64,000 nt of DNA from contig JAUCEF010000017.1 in NCBI GenBank assembly GCA_033558025.1, positions 3,100,001 through 3,164,000 of the forward strand, in the 5' to 3' direction. Positions 56,399 to 64,000 of this stretch are shown here, one piece after another. The notes beneath the pieces are model-generated. The model ran no database searches. It saw only the letters and a list, made by a program, of their open reading frames with translations, and had not been told where the DNA came from. Made by a program: the position numbers and the translations under genes. The stretch comes from Phytophthora sp. 'mugwort'. Its lineage: Eukaryota > Oomycota > Peronosporomycetes > Peronosporales > Peronosporaceae. How positions within the stretch are numbered: the stretch's first letter is position 1; each line of letters starts with the position of its first letter.

Positions 56399-56920
56399 TT
56401 ACTCGACCGGCTCAATACTAGTCCAAATTGCACCCACCGAGTCGAGTTCGTCGCCGAAAGTACCAAAAAAGCCACCCAGCTGGAAACCCGTGGGGGCTGT
56501 GTCAGCATCGATATCCTTCGTGGGCTTGCCGCCAGAAATAGTATTGTTATTGCTGGTGGTGAACTGGAGGAACTTGACACGCGTGTGGCCATCCTTCTCC
56601 CCCCAATGCGCTTGGATACCGGTAATGTACTCACCCGCACCTAGTGTAATAGTTTTCGATCTTCCGCCATCCCCGCCGTGATATAAGACGATCGGAGCCC
56701 CCGAGGGGTCCACGATCTCGATGCCGACACCGTTGACGCGCTTACCGGCGCGAATTGTGACGGACTTCACAGTTTGCCCGGGAGAAACAATCTCCAAGTC
56801 GGAATATTTCTTGCCATGCGGTCCGCCAAAAACCGGGCTGAGTTGGATGCCGTCGTCCAAAGCAGCAGCACCGCCCGCCACTAGCGCCACTGTCGTGAGA
56901 ACCTGGACGATGAACTTCAT
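56399..56920 (-). CDS. Secreted jacalin-like lectin, copy 1
   Basis: A 173-residue protein with a clear signal peptide (MKFIVQVLTTVALVAGGAAA, cleavage about residue 20-21). One jacalin-like beta-prism domain follows (about residues 28-170): SPVFGGPHGKKYSD, SVTIRAGKRVNGVGIEI and GEYITGIQAHWGEKDG, then a C-terminal FGTFGDELDSVGAIW. Glycine placement fits jacalin-type carbohydrate binding. The ligand is unknown; in a plant-associated oomycete a role at the cell surface or in the apoplast is plausible. The gene is a single exon with an ATG start. It is identical to the copy at 59187-59708, including the translations of the overlapping frames, so the coding DNA is the same. Confidence 0.8.
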   Translation of the reverse strand: MKFIVQVLTTVALVAGGAAALDDGIQLSPVFGGPHGKKYSDLEIVSPGQTVKSVTIRAGKRVNGVGIEIVDPSGAPIVLYHGGDGGRSKTITLGAGEYITGIQAHWGEKDGHTRVKFLQFTTSNNNTISGGKPTKDIDADTAPTGFQLGGFFGTFGDELDSVGAIWTSIEPVE

Positions 56921-56936
56921 TGTTGCCGGTAGAAGG

Positions 56937-56952
56937 TAAAACCGTTAATGAA
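56937..56952 (-). promoter_or_regulatory. Initiator-like motif of lectin copy 1
   Basis: On the minus strand the sequence reads TTCATTAACGGTTTTA, 17-32 bases before the ATG, similar to the oomycete initiator pattern. It is identical in both lectin copies. Confidence 0.4.
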
Positions 56953-57085
56953 CCAAGAACTGCTATGAACCGCTGTATCACTAGAATCCCTAGCCAGTCG
57001 TTCTAGTACAAGATAGTGGTCGTCGATTGGGGCATCGATTATGAAGTCCGCTGTTGATGCTACACGTTTATTGTAATACAGACGT

Positions 57086-59024
57086 CCCCGCCTAATTCGG
57101 AAAGGTGGGATCAATGAAGACTGCTACATTGGCATAGGTGTCGCATAGATGAAAATGTACTGAGTTACCTGAATTGTTAGCTTGAATTTAATTGACATTG
57201 CGGCATTAGTCATCCGCGAATGCTTCCAACAATTCCTAGTGATGTCTGACGTTACTGCGTCCCGAGCCTGGGCTGGCATGAGGACTTTTGATGAATGAAG
57301 CACGCCTACGTGCATGCAGCATGCGCCTGTAATAAATAATGTTATTGTGAGCGTTCATAAAGCACTGCAATTAATTGCAATTCGTGTATAGGTGCCTGTT
57401 TTCCCAAGGCGCAATCTCTAATCGAACTCAGTACATGGAGCCGCCTGACAACAAATCATCACTGCACGCGGTCACTATTCTCTGAAAGGTTAACGACTGG
57501 ATTTGACTCCGGATTGGGCGGGGACGTCTGTACGTACGTCCCCGCCCAGTGCCTCGACAAATCATACCTTTAATCCTAAACACACTTGCAAAGATAGGTC
57601 CTTCGCAAGTGTGTTTAGGATTAAAGGTATGATTTGTCGAGGCACTGGTACAGAATTAAGTGCTCTTTGCCTTTTGTTCTTCCAATGACTGCTGGGGAAG
57701 CAAGTCCTACGGATGAGCTTCGATTTGGACTAAGGACCACATTATAACGAATTTAAGACCGAATGGCCAAATTCATCGGCCATTCGGACGTCCGAAAGAG
57801 CTACCAGCAGATCAAGAATGAAATGGCCTATTTGTCAGACGAGGGTAGGGGTAAGTTTAGACATAGGTACCTAGTCAGTTAGGAGGACTTTTTAAGACCC
57901 CTCCTCCTACGTAGGACCCTAAAATGGAGGGCGTTTTGGCAGAAAGGCACAATATTGGTATCGGTTTGTAACTCTGACTTATCGAGGGAGAACAATTTCT
58001 TAACTGTTGTTTCATCAAGCGTGGCGTTCACCGCTTACCAGTTGCAATATATCAGTACTACTGTAGTAAAAGACAGTACGGTACTGTACATTATAAAGCT
58101 CACAGTGATAGCTTTATCAGAAGTCGCCCGATTGTAAACAATGTTCCTGAATACCATGCCTAGTTGCTTGCTTGACTCGGCGAAGCTCGACTCGATCTCT
58201 GGTAGGAGCAACAGTTGGCTACGTCAACCGTATCCTATCCCAGCATTGATCAGGTTGTTGCTTGCAGCCTGCGCGCCACGTCCCCGGAAGATATGCCCAT
58301 CGGATAGCACAGAAAACTGTACATTTCTGTTAACCGGCGAGAGGCAGTGTGCAAGATATTAATTAATGAAAGTGGTTGCTGCACCTCGCTGAAAAGGAGG
58401 GGGTGAAAATCACATAAAACGACCAACGGAGGACGAGGCCGCGTAGCATAGCAAACCCGTACGGGGTGCCCGCGGAGCAGAGCCGCGCGGTATTTGCGAG
58501 GCGTGCCCAGCGCGAGTTCTGAGCACTGTAGCTGGCCCAACTTAGAATCGTTACCTCGCAGGAGGGCAGCGACTGGTTTTGCGAATCAAAGCCCAAGCCC
58601 GCGATGACATCGGTCCTCGGGATAGTTAGGGCAAAATAAAAATGGGAGACAAAGTAAAAGCTGAAACCAAAACTATGATGCGGCGAACTCGGTGCATCAA
58701 CACGTGCCTCTACTAATAAATATAAGCACGAATGTTTGACGCGTATTAATAGTAATAGTCGCGTGAGACGTTCACTCTCGATACCAAAATCGCCGACCTG
58801 ACCAGTGCGTCCGATATTTTTAGGAATTAACCGATTCGACGCGATTTTATAAGTATGTCCTGCTAGAAGTGGAGATAGTATCGCCTCCTAACTTCTTTAC
58901 CTGTGTTGTACATGCACACGTTATGAAGTGGCCATAGCAAGGTGGACCAGAGAAGGAAGTGATCGCCTGGAATCGATACGTCGACCACTTAGCGCACTCA
59001 CTGACTCCTCGACGGCAACATCGT
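57086..59024. other. Spacer between the divergent lectin genes
   Basis: About 1.9 kb contains no supported gene. It holds the hairpin pair at 57515-57648, a smaller hairpin at 57759-57787 (arms CCGAATGGCC / GGCCATTCGG), and short frames around 58140-58620 without recognisable domains. Both lectin promoters face into this region's edges. Confidence 0.5.
57515..57648. repeat. Two adjoining perfect hairpins (13-bp and 44-bp arms)
   Basis: Hairpin 1 has arms 57515-57527 and 57536-57548 (core GGGCGGGGACGT / ACGTCCCCGCCC) with an 8-base loop. Hairpin 2 has arms 57546-57589 and 57605-57648, 44 bp with no mismatch by eye, around a 15-base loop (AAAGATAGGTCCTTC). The two share bases 57546-57548, so only one can fold at a time. 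Possible readings are the remnant of a foldback element, a small-RNA precursor-like hairpin, or a byproduct of template switching. Confidence 0.85.
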
Positions 59025-59154
59025 ATGTATTACTATAAACGTGTAGCATCAACAGCGGACTTCATAATCGATGCCCCAATCGACGACCACTATCTTGTAC
59101 TAGAACGACTGCGCTAGGGATTCTAGTGATACAGCGGTTCATAGCAGTTCTTGG

Positions 59155-59170
59155 TTCATTAACGGTTTTA
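59155..59170 (+). promoter_or_regulatory. Initiator-like motif of lectin copy 2
   Basis: TTCATTAACGGTTTTA lies 17-32 bases before the ATG at 59187, mirroring the copy 1 promoter. Confidence 0.4.
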
Positions 59171-59186
59171 CCTTCTACCGGCAACA

Positions 59187-59708
59187 ATGAAGTTCATCGT
59201 CCAGGTTCTCACGACAGTGGCGCTAGTGGCGGGCGGTGCTGCTGCTTTGGACGACGGCATCCAACTCAGCCCGGTTTTTGGCGGACCGCATGGCAAGAAA
59301 TATTCCGACTTGGAGATTGTTTCTCCCGGGCAAACTGTGAAGTCCGTCACAATTCGCGCCGGTAAGCGCGTCAACGGTGTCGGCATCGAGATCGTGGACC
59401 CCTCGGGGGCTCCGATCGTCTTATATCACGGCGGGGATGGCGGAAGATCGAAAACTATTACACTAGGTGCGGGTGAGTACATTACCGGTATCCAAGCGCA
59501 TTGGGGGGAGAAGGATGGCCACACGCGTGTCAAGTTCCTCCAGTTCACCACCAGCAATAACAATACTATTTCTGGCGGCAAGCCCACGAAGGATATCGAT
59601 GCTGACACAGCCCCCACGGGTTTCCAGCTGGGTGGCTTTTTTGGTACTTTCGGCGACGAACTCGACTCGGTGGGTGCAATTTGGACTAGTATTGAGCCGG
59701 TCGAGTAA
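59187..59708 (+). CDS. Secreted jacalin-like lectin, copy 2
   Basis: Same 173 residues as the copy at 56399-56920: signal peptide, then one jacalin-like domain with FGGPHGKKYSD near its start and GAIWTSIEPVE at the end. The two genes are divergent, 2.27 kb between start codons. The identity extends through the 5' region for about 160 bp and the 3' flank for about 480 bp, so both should have the same basal expression signals. Distal elements would come from the shared spacer. Either a recent duplication or ongoing conversion keeps them identical. Confidence 0.8.
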   Translation: MKFIVQVLTTVALVAGGAAALDDGIQLSPVFGGPHGKKYSDLEIVSPGQTVKSVTIRAGKRVNGVGIEIVDPSGAPIVLYHGGDGGRSKTITLGAGEYITGIQAHWGEKDGHTRVKFLQFTTSNNNTISGGKPTKDIDADTAPTGFQLGGFFGTFGDELDSVGAIWTSIEPVE

Positions 59709-60190
59709 ACCAGAGGTTATTTTACTTGTCGTTGAGGAAGAAGTCGCGGCGAGTAGTTGGGGATCAGCCAAGCCTGCGGATCGCTAGATGGATACAACAG
59801 CAGCAGTGCAGTCTTAAAAAAGCACACATTTTTTTCGGTCTCTTACCTTATTCTGGTTACGGTCGGATCCAAACGACACAGTACATGTAGTGGAATTATT
59901 ATTGCTCTGCTTCTAATATTTAGGTCTCCTGAAAAATTCCAAAATGGAAAGCTATACTAAGGGCCACACATAAAAAGTATTCCTCACAAAGTTATGGCAT
60001 CTTCACAAGGTGAGTTTCGGGTAGTGTTAGCTAGGCGTCGATCGCTCCAGCTAGTGGATTTACGGATAAAGTAAACATCTTGATAGATTCACTAAATTAG
60101 TTGACCTCCTAACAACGGTTGCTACGTTAACTTCGTTTTATCGACTTCTAAACCAAAGAAAGACAGTTGAACTCAATCCCCATCACGTCT

Positions 60191-61301
60191 TCGTCGTACA
60201 TAGTCTCATTTCCACTTCTTCCGCCTCAGGATGCGACTGAATTCGGACCATGTCAACTTTATCACGCAAATAACTGTAGCTATAAAGTAGCATGTCGGAT
60301 AATGTTGCTAAGAGTCGGTTTCATTTCTTCGACATTTTTTATGAATGCTGCGCCGAGGGACTTGAGATCAAAATCACCATCGCAATTGTTGGATAGCGTA
60401 TTGTACTTCTTGTTCTTATCCCTGTACACATACCTAGCTTTCTTTTGTTAAGTATCTTTTTTAATGAAGGAGCAAATATGTGCTTTTGACGCAGTCTTAT
60501 CGCAGGGTACATGGAGATGGAGATTTAATGCCAACTGATAGACTGGGTGATGCGACGACGTCGTAGAACTAGCGGTACGGATTTTGGACAACAGACCGCA
60601 GCCGTAGGAAAGCATCTTGATCGATGGGACAGCTTCAGACTTCGCCTCGCGGTTCAACCCATACTCAAATCGATGATTGAATATTCAGTCAAATTGGAGG
60701 CAAGATCCAAAATGCGAAAGGAGGAAGCGAACTCCTTCCATACTGAAACGATAATAAAAGCGACCCAGAAAGTCGACGCTTTTTCATGTCAAATTACGCT
60801 GAAGGGTCACCGCTGCACAAGTCAAGAAACGCGTCTTTCTATTTCGATGGGTTTCGATGGGTTCATTTCTAAGTTTTAATGGTTCGTTCACATTTGGAAT
60901 ATGGTATATTCTATGCTAGAATTTCTTGCCTGTCAGCTGAGTGCTATATTGCCTAAGTTGTCGAAGGCACCTTTCCACCGCCGTGCTCGGCGTCTCCACA
61001 TGAAGAACGTGTAATTGAACAGCGAGGTACGACTAAATAACCAAGCAATTTTCTCCACGAGTCTACGTTATTGAATATAATGTAAAATGTGTACTCAGGT
61101 GCCTTTTTTGGGTAGCGAACGGGATTAGAGACCCCGGTTAAACCAATATATTCTTTTATATGTGTTAAAATAAAGAAACTGTGTGTGCCACTGTAGCTGA
61201 CACAGTCATTTGTTCTCACTATACGTAAGACTTCCACTTAATTAGCATACCGGTACTTGCAAAAAATACATCCGCGTTTTTCGCTCAGATCACCTCATCG
61301 T
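60191..61301. other. Diverged flank and intergenic region
   Basis: The first 280 bases are the diverged counterpart of 55528-55914. The rest has short frames only (for example 60547-60876 on the plus strand, no ATG-anchored domain) and AT-rich sequence near 61140-61180, probably the 3' flank of the FN3 gene. Confidence 0.4.
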
Positions 61302-64000
61302 CTAAAGCGGAGCGGCAAAAACGTAGTTTCCCGTGACGACAGTCCCGTCCAGTAGCATTTGGTGGTCGGGACAACGTAGTGTTGACGTGTCGGCACGCTT
61401 GCAAAAGTAACTGCGCAATCCTTGAGTATTTTGCGCCAACACTTGAACATAGTACGTTTTCCCCGATGCTAATCCTGTAAGCACGGCTGTGACGATAGAA
61501 GACGCGGTAGTGGTCTCACTTGGAGTGGAAAAGTCGCTCTTTTCCGAGTACTGGATCACGTACCGGTCGAGCTGGACGCCTCCGTAAACCATGTTCATCC
61601 CACCAACAACAGGACAGATACCAGGGGATTGAAGTGTCCCGGCACACGGATAACCGTGATACGGGATAACGGGAGCTTGCCATGTAACGCGCAGTTCACC
61701 ATATACCAGAGTTGAAGCCATTGTGAGCGAGTTTGGCTTGCCCGGATACGTCACAGCTGGTACCAATGACGAAGGGGTCGAAGTCTGTGGAGTACCTTGT
61801 CCACCACGGTTCTTGGCATATACACGGACGTAGTATAGTGTCCCAGGTGTGAGTCCTGTAATCGTGTACGACCGCTGTCCTGGATCGTTCAGGGTGGCTG
61901 TCGTCTCCGTCGTCAAAGCCAATGAGTCGAAACCAGCCGCAACGTCCCATTGGACCACATACGCCGAGATCGTGTCGCCTCCATCGTCGCTTGGTGGAGC
62001 CCAACGGACTGTGAGCATCGTCGCACTCGTGATCCCTAACGCTACTTGAGTAGGTGCACTGGGCGTCGTGTATGGCTGCATCTTGGTCGGGGAGGACAAC
62101 TGGAACTGGCCGTATCCTTGCGAGTTTTTCGCTCGAATACGCACAAAGTATGGTGTTCCTTTCGTGAGAGAAGAGAGTACACGACGATATGGTGCACTCA
62201 TGCCCGTCAGGATCGCTACGACCACTGAAGTTGGAGTCGTGAAGACGCTGTCGAGCGCATATTGAATCTCATAGTCGGTGACCGTGTCGCCTCCGCTGTC
62301 ATCAGGTGGACTGAAGAGAAGCACGAGCTCCGAGACCGAATACACCGCGAGCGTCACGGCCGTAGCAGGACCTGGTACTACCATTGGCTTTTGAGGGTTC
62401 GGAGCCACGCCAGGTTTCCCAAAGCCGACTTCATTGTAGGCAGATACCCGTAGATTATAGAGCTGGCCTTTGTTCAACGCCCCCACCGACGGCACAACGC
62501 GACTACCCACGCAACTCGGAGGTAATACTCCAGCTCGCACCTTCGTCACAATGACATCATATGTCGCACTAGTACATAGCGTCGGATCAGCGCAAGTTAG
62601 TTTGATAGTCTTTGCCGCCAGCGCGAAACTATCGCCGGGATCCAGAAACGTAATGGACCACGTGTAGCCTCCGTCTGCTGCTGGGGCCACGCTGCGCTGG
62701 ACGTCCACTCCGTTCGTCACGCGCGTCAAGGCGTTGAGTTTCGACTGCATCGAGCCCGATCTCTCGAGCCGTCCAAACGGGAAATTCGCGTTGCTCGTAC
62801 AGGTTGGGCTCGATATGGTGCAGAAGACCTTGGAGCTGGTCACAGTGGTCGACCCGACTTCTTCACGAGTCGTAGCCACCGCATCCCATGGAATAGGAGC
62901 CGAGAGCTCAATAGCATTCAGCCGGGTGAGCTGTAGGTGGAAATACCCGTTGGCAATCTTCGACGTGGACGCGACGGCGCTGGTGCGAACTGTTTCCACT
63001 CGCCAGACTGCCAACGTTGGCGCCACGGGACACCAGGCATCCTGCTGTCCTCGGTTTGTGAATAACGGGGACGGGTCGTACTCTATTCGGTACATTCTCA
63101 CAGCACTGCCGCCGTCGCTTATTGGTGCCGTCCACGTTGCTACAAGTTGAGTAGCAACCCCAGGATTTACATCCACCGATACACTAGTTGGCGGACCAGG
63201 TACTTGAAGCGGAGGAATGATACTCGTTGGGGAGGCTTGCGAGCGTACGCCCAGTCCGTGTGCGTTCTTGGCTGTCACGGCGACGAAATACGCCTGACCA
63301 GGTTTTAAACCGGCGATCGTATACGTCAGTGTCGCGGCATCCAGCGTTTCGTAATGCGTGTAGTCTACGGCTGCTTCGCCCGGTACTGCTAGCTCCACTA
63401 CGGATTGGTGAGGTGCGCCTTGCTGTCGTATGCTACCTAAGACAGCCGGCCAAGAGCCTGGACACGTGACCAGGTCGCTGCCAGGCAGACACAAGACGCC
63501 GTCTCCATCGACAGTATTATCGCCGTCTTTTACTCCTAAGAACGCGTCAGCAGGCGTAAGTTTGGACGGCTCCACAGTCAGAGACGGCAAGTTCCCCACG
63601 TTCGAGAGGTACGTGATCGTCCACACGTTTCCATAGTTAAAGGCGTTCCCTGCAAACGCCATGGCCTCTACCTTCACATTGACAACGCCAATCGTCGGGA
63701 GTGCTTCGAGTGCGAGCTTGAGGTTAGCTGCACTGATAGTCGCCGGCAAGTAGTTAGTCCAAGCTGAGCCCTTGTAGCCCAGTCGGAAGTATCCTCCGAC
63801 AGGTTTCGTGGCGTGATACGAGACGAGCACTTGCACCTCCATCTTGCCCGGGAACGTTGTCGACGACGGGGCTATGATCCCAGACGTGAGCTCGAACACT
63901 CTCCCGGTCACGTCCGAGCTGCCTACCACACCACCAATCTCTAACTGGAGTAAAGGTTGATCTCCAGCATTCATATCCACGTTGGCAAACGTGACGGTCC
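61302..64000 (-). CDS. Large fibronectin type III repeat protein, 5' end outside window
   Basis: An open frame of about 900 codons runs off the right edge; no in-window start is convincing. Fibronectin type III domains repeat with the linker pattern PG(P/K)(P/A)...(V/L)...W.(P/A)P..(D/S)(D/G)GG and a closing (L/G)(L/T)(P/S)G..Y.VR..A.N..G. Examples: PGPPTSVSVDVNPG, PGPATAVTLAVYSVSELVLL, PSAPTQVALGITSATMLTVR and PGKPNSLTMASTLVYGELRV. Between FN3 units are other beta-rich segments with paired Cys, including TCADPTLCTSATYDV. No membrane segment is seen at the C-terminus (ends NYVFAAPL). Such large repeat proteins in oomycetes are usually extracellular or surface proteins; the location here is inferred. 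No introns are visible in this part. Confidence 0.8.
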   Translation of the reverse strand, partial: TVTFANVDMNAGDQPLLQLEIGGVVGSSDVTGRVFELTSGIIAPSSTTFPGKMEVQVLVSYHATKPVGGYFRLGYKGSAWTNYLPATISAANLKLALEALPTIGVVNVKVEAMAFAGNAFNYGNVWTITYLSNVGNLPSLTVEPSKLTPADAFLGVKDGDNTVDGDGVLCLPGSDLVTCPGSWPAVLGSIRQQGAPHQSVVELAVPGEAAVDYTHYETLDAATLTYTIAGLKPGQAYFVAVTAKNAHGLGVRSQASPTSIIPPLQVPGPPTSVSVDVNPGVATQLVATWTAPISDGGSAVRMYRIEYDPSPLFTNRGQQDAWCPVAPTLAVWRVETVRTSAVASTSKIANGYFHLQLTRLNAIELSAPIPWDAVATTREEVGSTTVTSSKVFCTISSPTCTSNANFPFGRLERSGSMQSKLNALTRVTNGVDVQRSVAPAADGGYTWSITFLDPGDSFALAAKTIKLTCADPTLCTSATYDVIVTKVRAGVLPPSCVGSRVVPSVGALNKGQLYNLRVSAYNEVGFGKPGVAPNPQKPMVVPGPATAVTLAVYSVSELVLLFSPPDDSGGDTVTDYEIQYALDSVFTTPTSVVVAILTGMSAPYRRVLSSLTKGTPYFVRIRAKNSQGYGQFQLSSPTKMQPYTTPSAPTQVALGITSATMLTVRWAPPSDDGGDTISAYVVQWDVAAGFDSLALTTETTATLNDPGQRSYTITGLTPGTLYYVRVYAKNRGGQGTPQTSTPSSLVPAVTYPGKPNSLTMASTLVYGELRVTWQAPVIPYHGYPCAGTLQSPGICPVVGGMNMVYGGVQLDRYVIQYSEKSDFSTPSETTTASSIVTAVLTGLASGKTYYVQVLAQNTQGLRSYFCKRADTSTLRCPDHQMLLDGTVVTGNYVFAAPL

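Larger units (their letters stand above)
55915..57085. repeat. Left arm of a near-identical inverted duplication
   Basis: About 1.17 kb matches the reverse complement of about 59025-60190 (coordinate pairs sum to roughly 116,107). The few differences I found are single-base changes or indels, for example TAGCCAGTCG here against TAGCGCAGTCG in the other arm. The arm contains one lectin gene with its promoter and 3' region. Confidence 0.85.
59025..60190. repeat. Right arm of the near-identical inverted duplication
   Basis: This is the reverse complement of about 55915-57085 with a handful of differences. Similarity stops abruptly at the inner edge near 59030, just past ACACGTTTAT on the complementary strand. 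It falls to a much lower level at the outer edge near 60170-60190. Confidence 0.85.

Noticed and set aside
58250..58596. Minus-strand frames suggesting a gene in the lectin spacer
   Set aside because: The frames are short and overlapping, without an ATG-anchored domain or recognised family.

Overview
The window looks like a piece of an oomycete genome, most likely Phytophthora or a close relative in the Peronosporales. The evidence is internal: an RXLR-dEER effector reading frame, a Crinkler (CRN) effector relic with an LFLAK-type N-terminus, eroded PDR-type ABC transporter, Crypton, piggyBac, Mutator-like, pogo and Harbinger sequences of the kinds common in Phytophthora, short 59-127 bp GT-AG introns, and TCATT...CCATTT-like core promoter motifs just upstream of starts. 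No prokaryotic, plastid or plasmid features are seen.

The window alternates between gene-rich blocks and repeat-rich blocks. From 1 to 16 kb it is mostly debris: a gag-protease retroelement relic (minus strand, first 1.2 kb), an internally deleted PDR transporter pseudogene (2.1-4.3 kb), an RXLR effector frame whose start codon appears to be lost (4.6-5.8 kb), a broken Crypton tyrosine-recombinase element (7.6-9.2 kb) and several kb with no convincing gene. From 16.4 to 21.7 kb lies a metabolic block: two succinate-semialdehyde dehydrogenase-like paralogues in the same orientation flanking a secreted alpha-carbonic anhydrase. The second paralogue carries an apparent one-base frameshift.

From 21.8 to 36.8 kb the sequence is again repeat-rich: LTR-like relics in inverted orientation at 22.4 and 33.9 kb, a Mutator-like transposase fragment, a gag-like coiled-coil pseudogene, a small Cys4 protein, a piggyBac element with TTAA flanks and recognisable terminal repeats, the CRN pseudogene beside it, and a second tyrosine-recombinase element of a different type.

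From 37.2 to 49.3 kb is a compact housekeeping block: a Cms1-like ribosome-biogenesis protein, a mitochondrial carrier, class 2 dihydroorotate dehydrogenase (pyrimidine synthesis), a class I histone deacetylase, and a USP48-like ubiquitin protease with DUSP-like segments, a ubiquitin-like segment and a C-terminal RanBP2-type zinc finger. Exon structures were rebuilt by hand; in each case except the second SSADH the exon lengths sum to a whole number of codons.

From 49.5 to 55.5 kb is a three-layer nest of DNA transposons. A Harbinger element (TTA flanks) contains a Mutator-like element, whose transposase is cut by a pogo-like element (TA flanks, near-perfect terminal repeats). From 55.9 to 60.2 kb two identical secreted jacalin-like lectin genes sit in a divergent, near-palindromic inverted duplication; its spacer holds a perfect 44-bp hairpin. 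The window ends inside a large fibronectin type III repeat protein.
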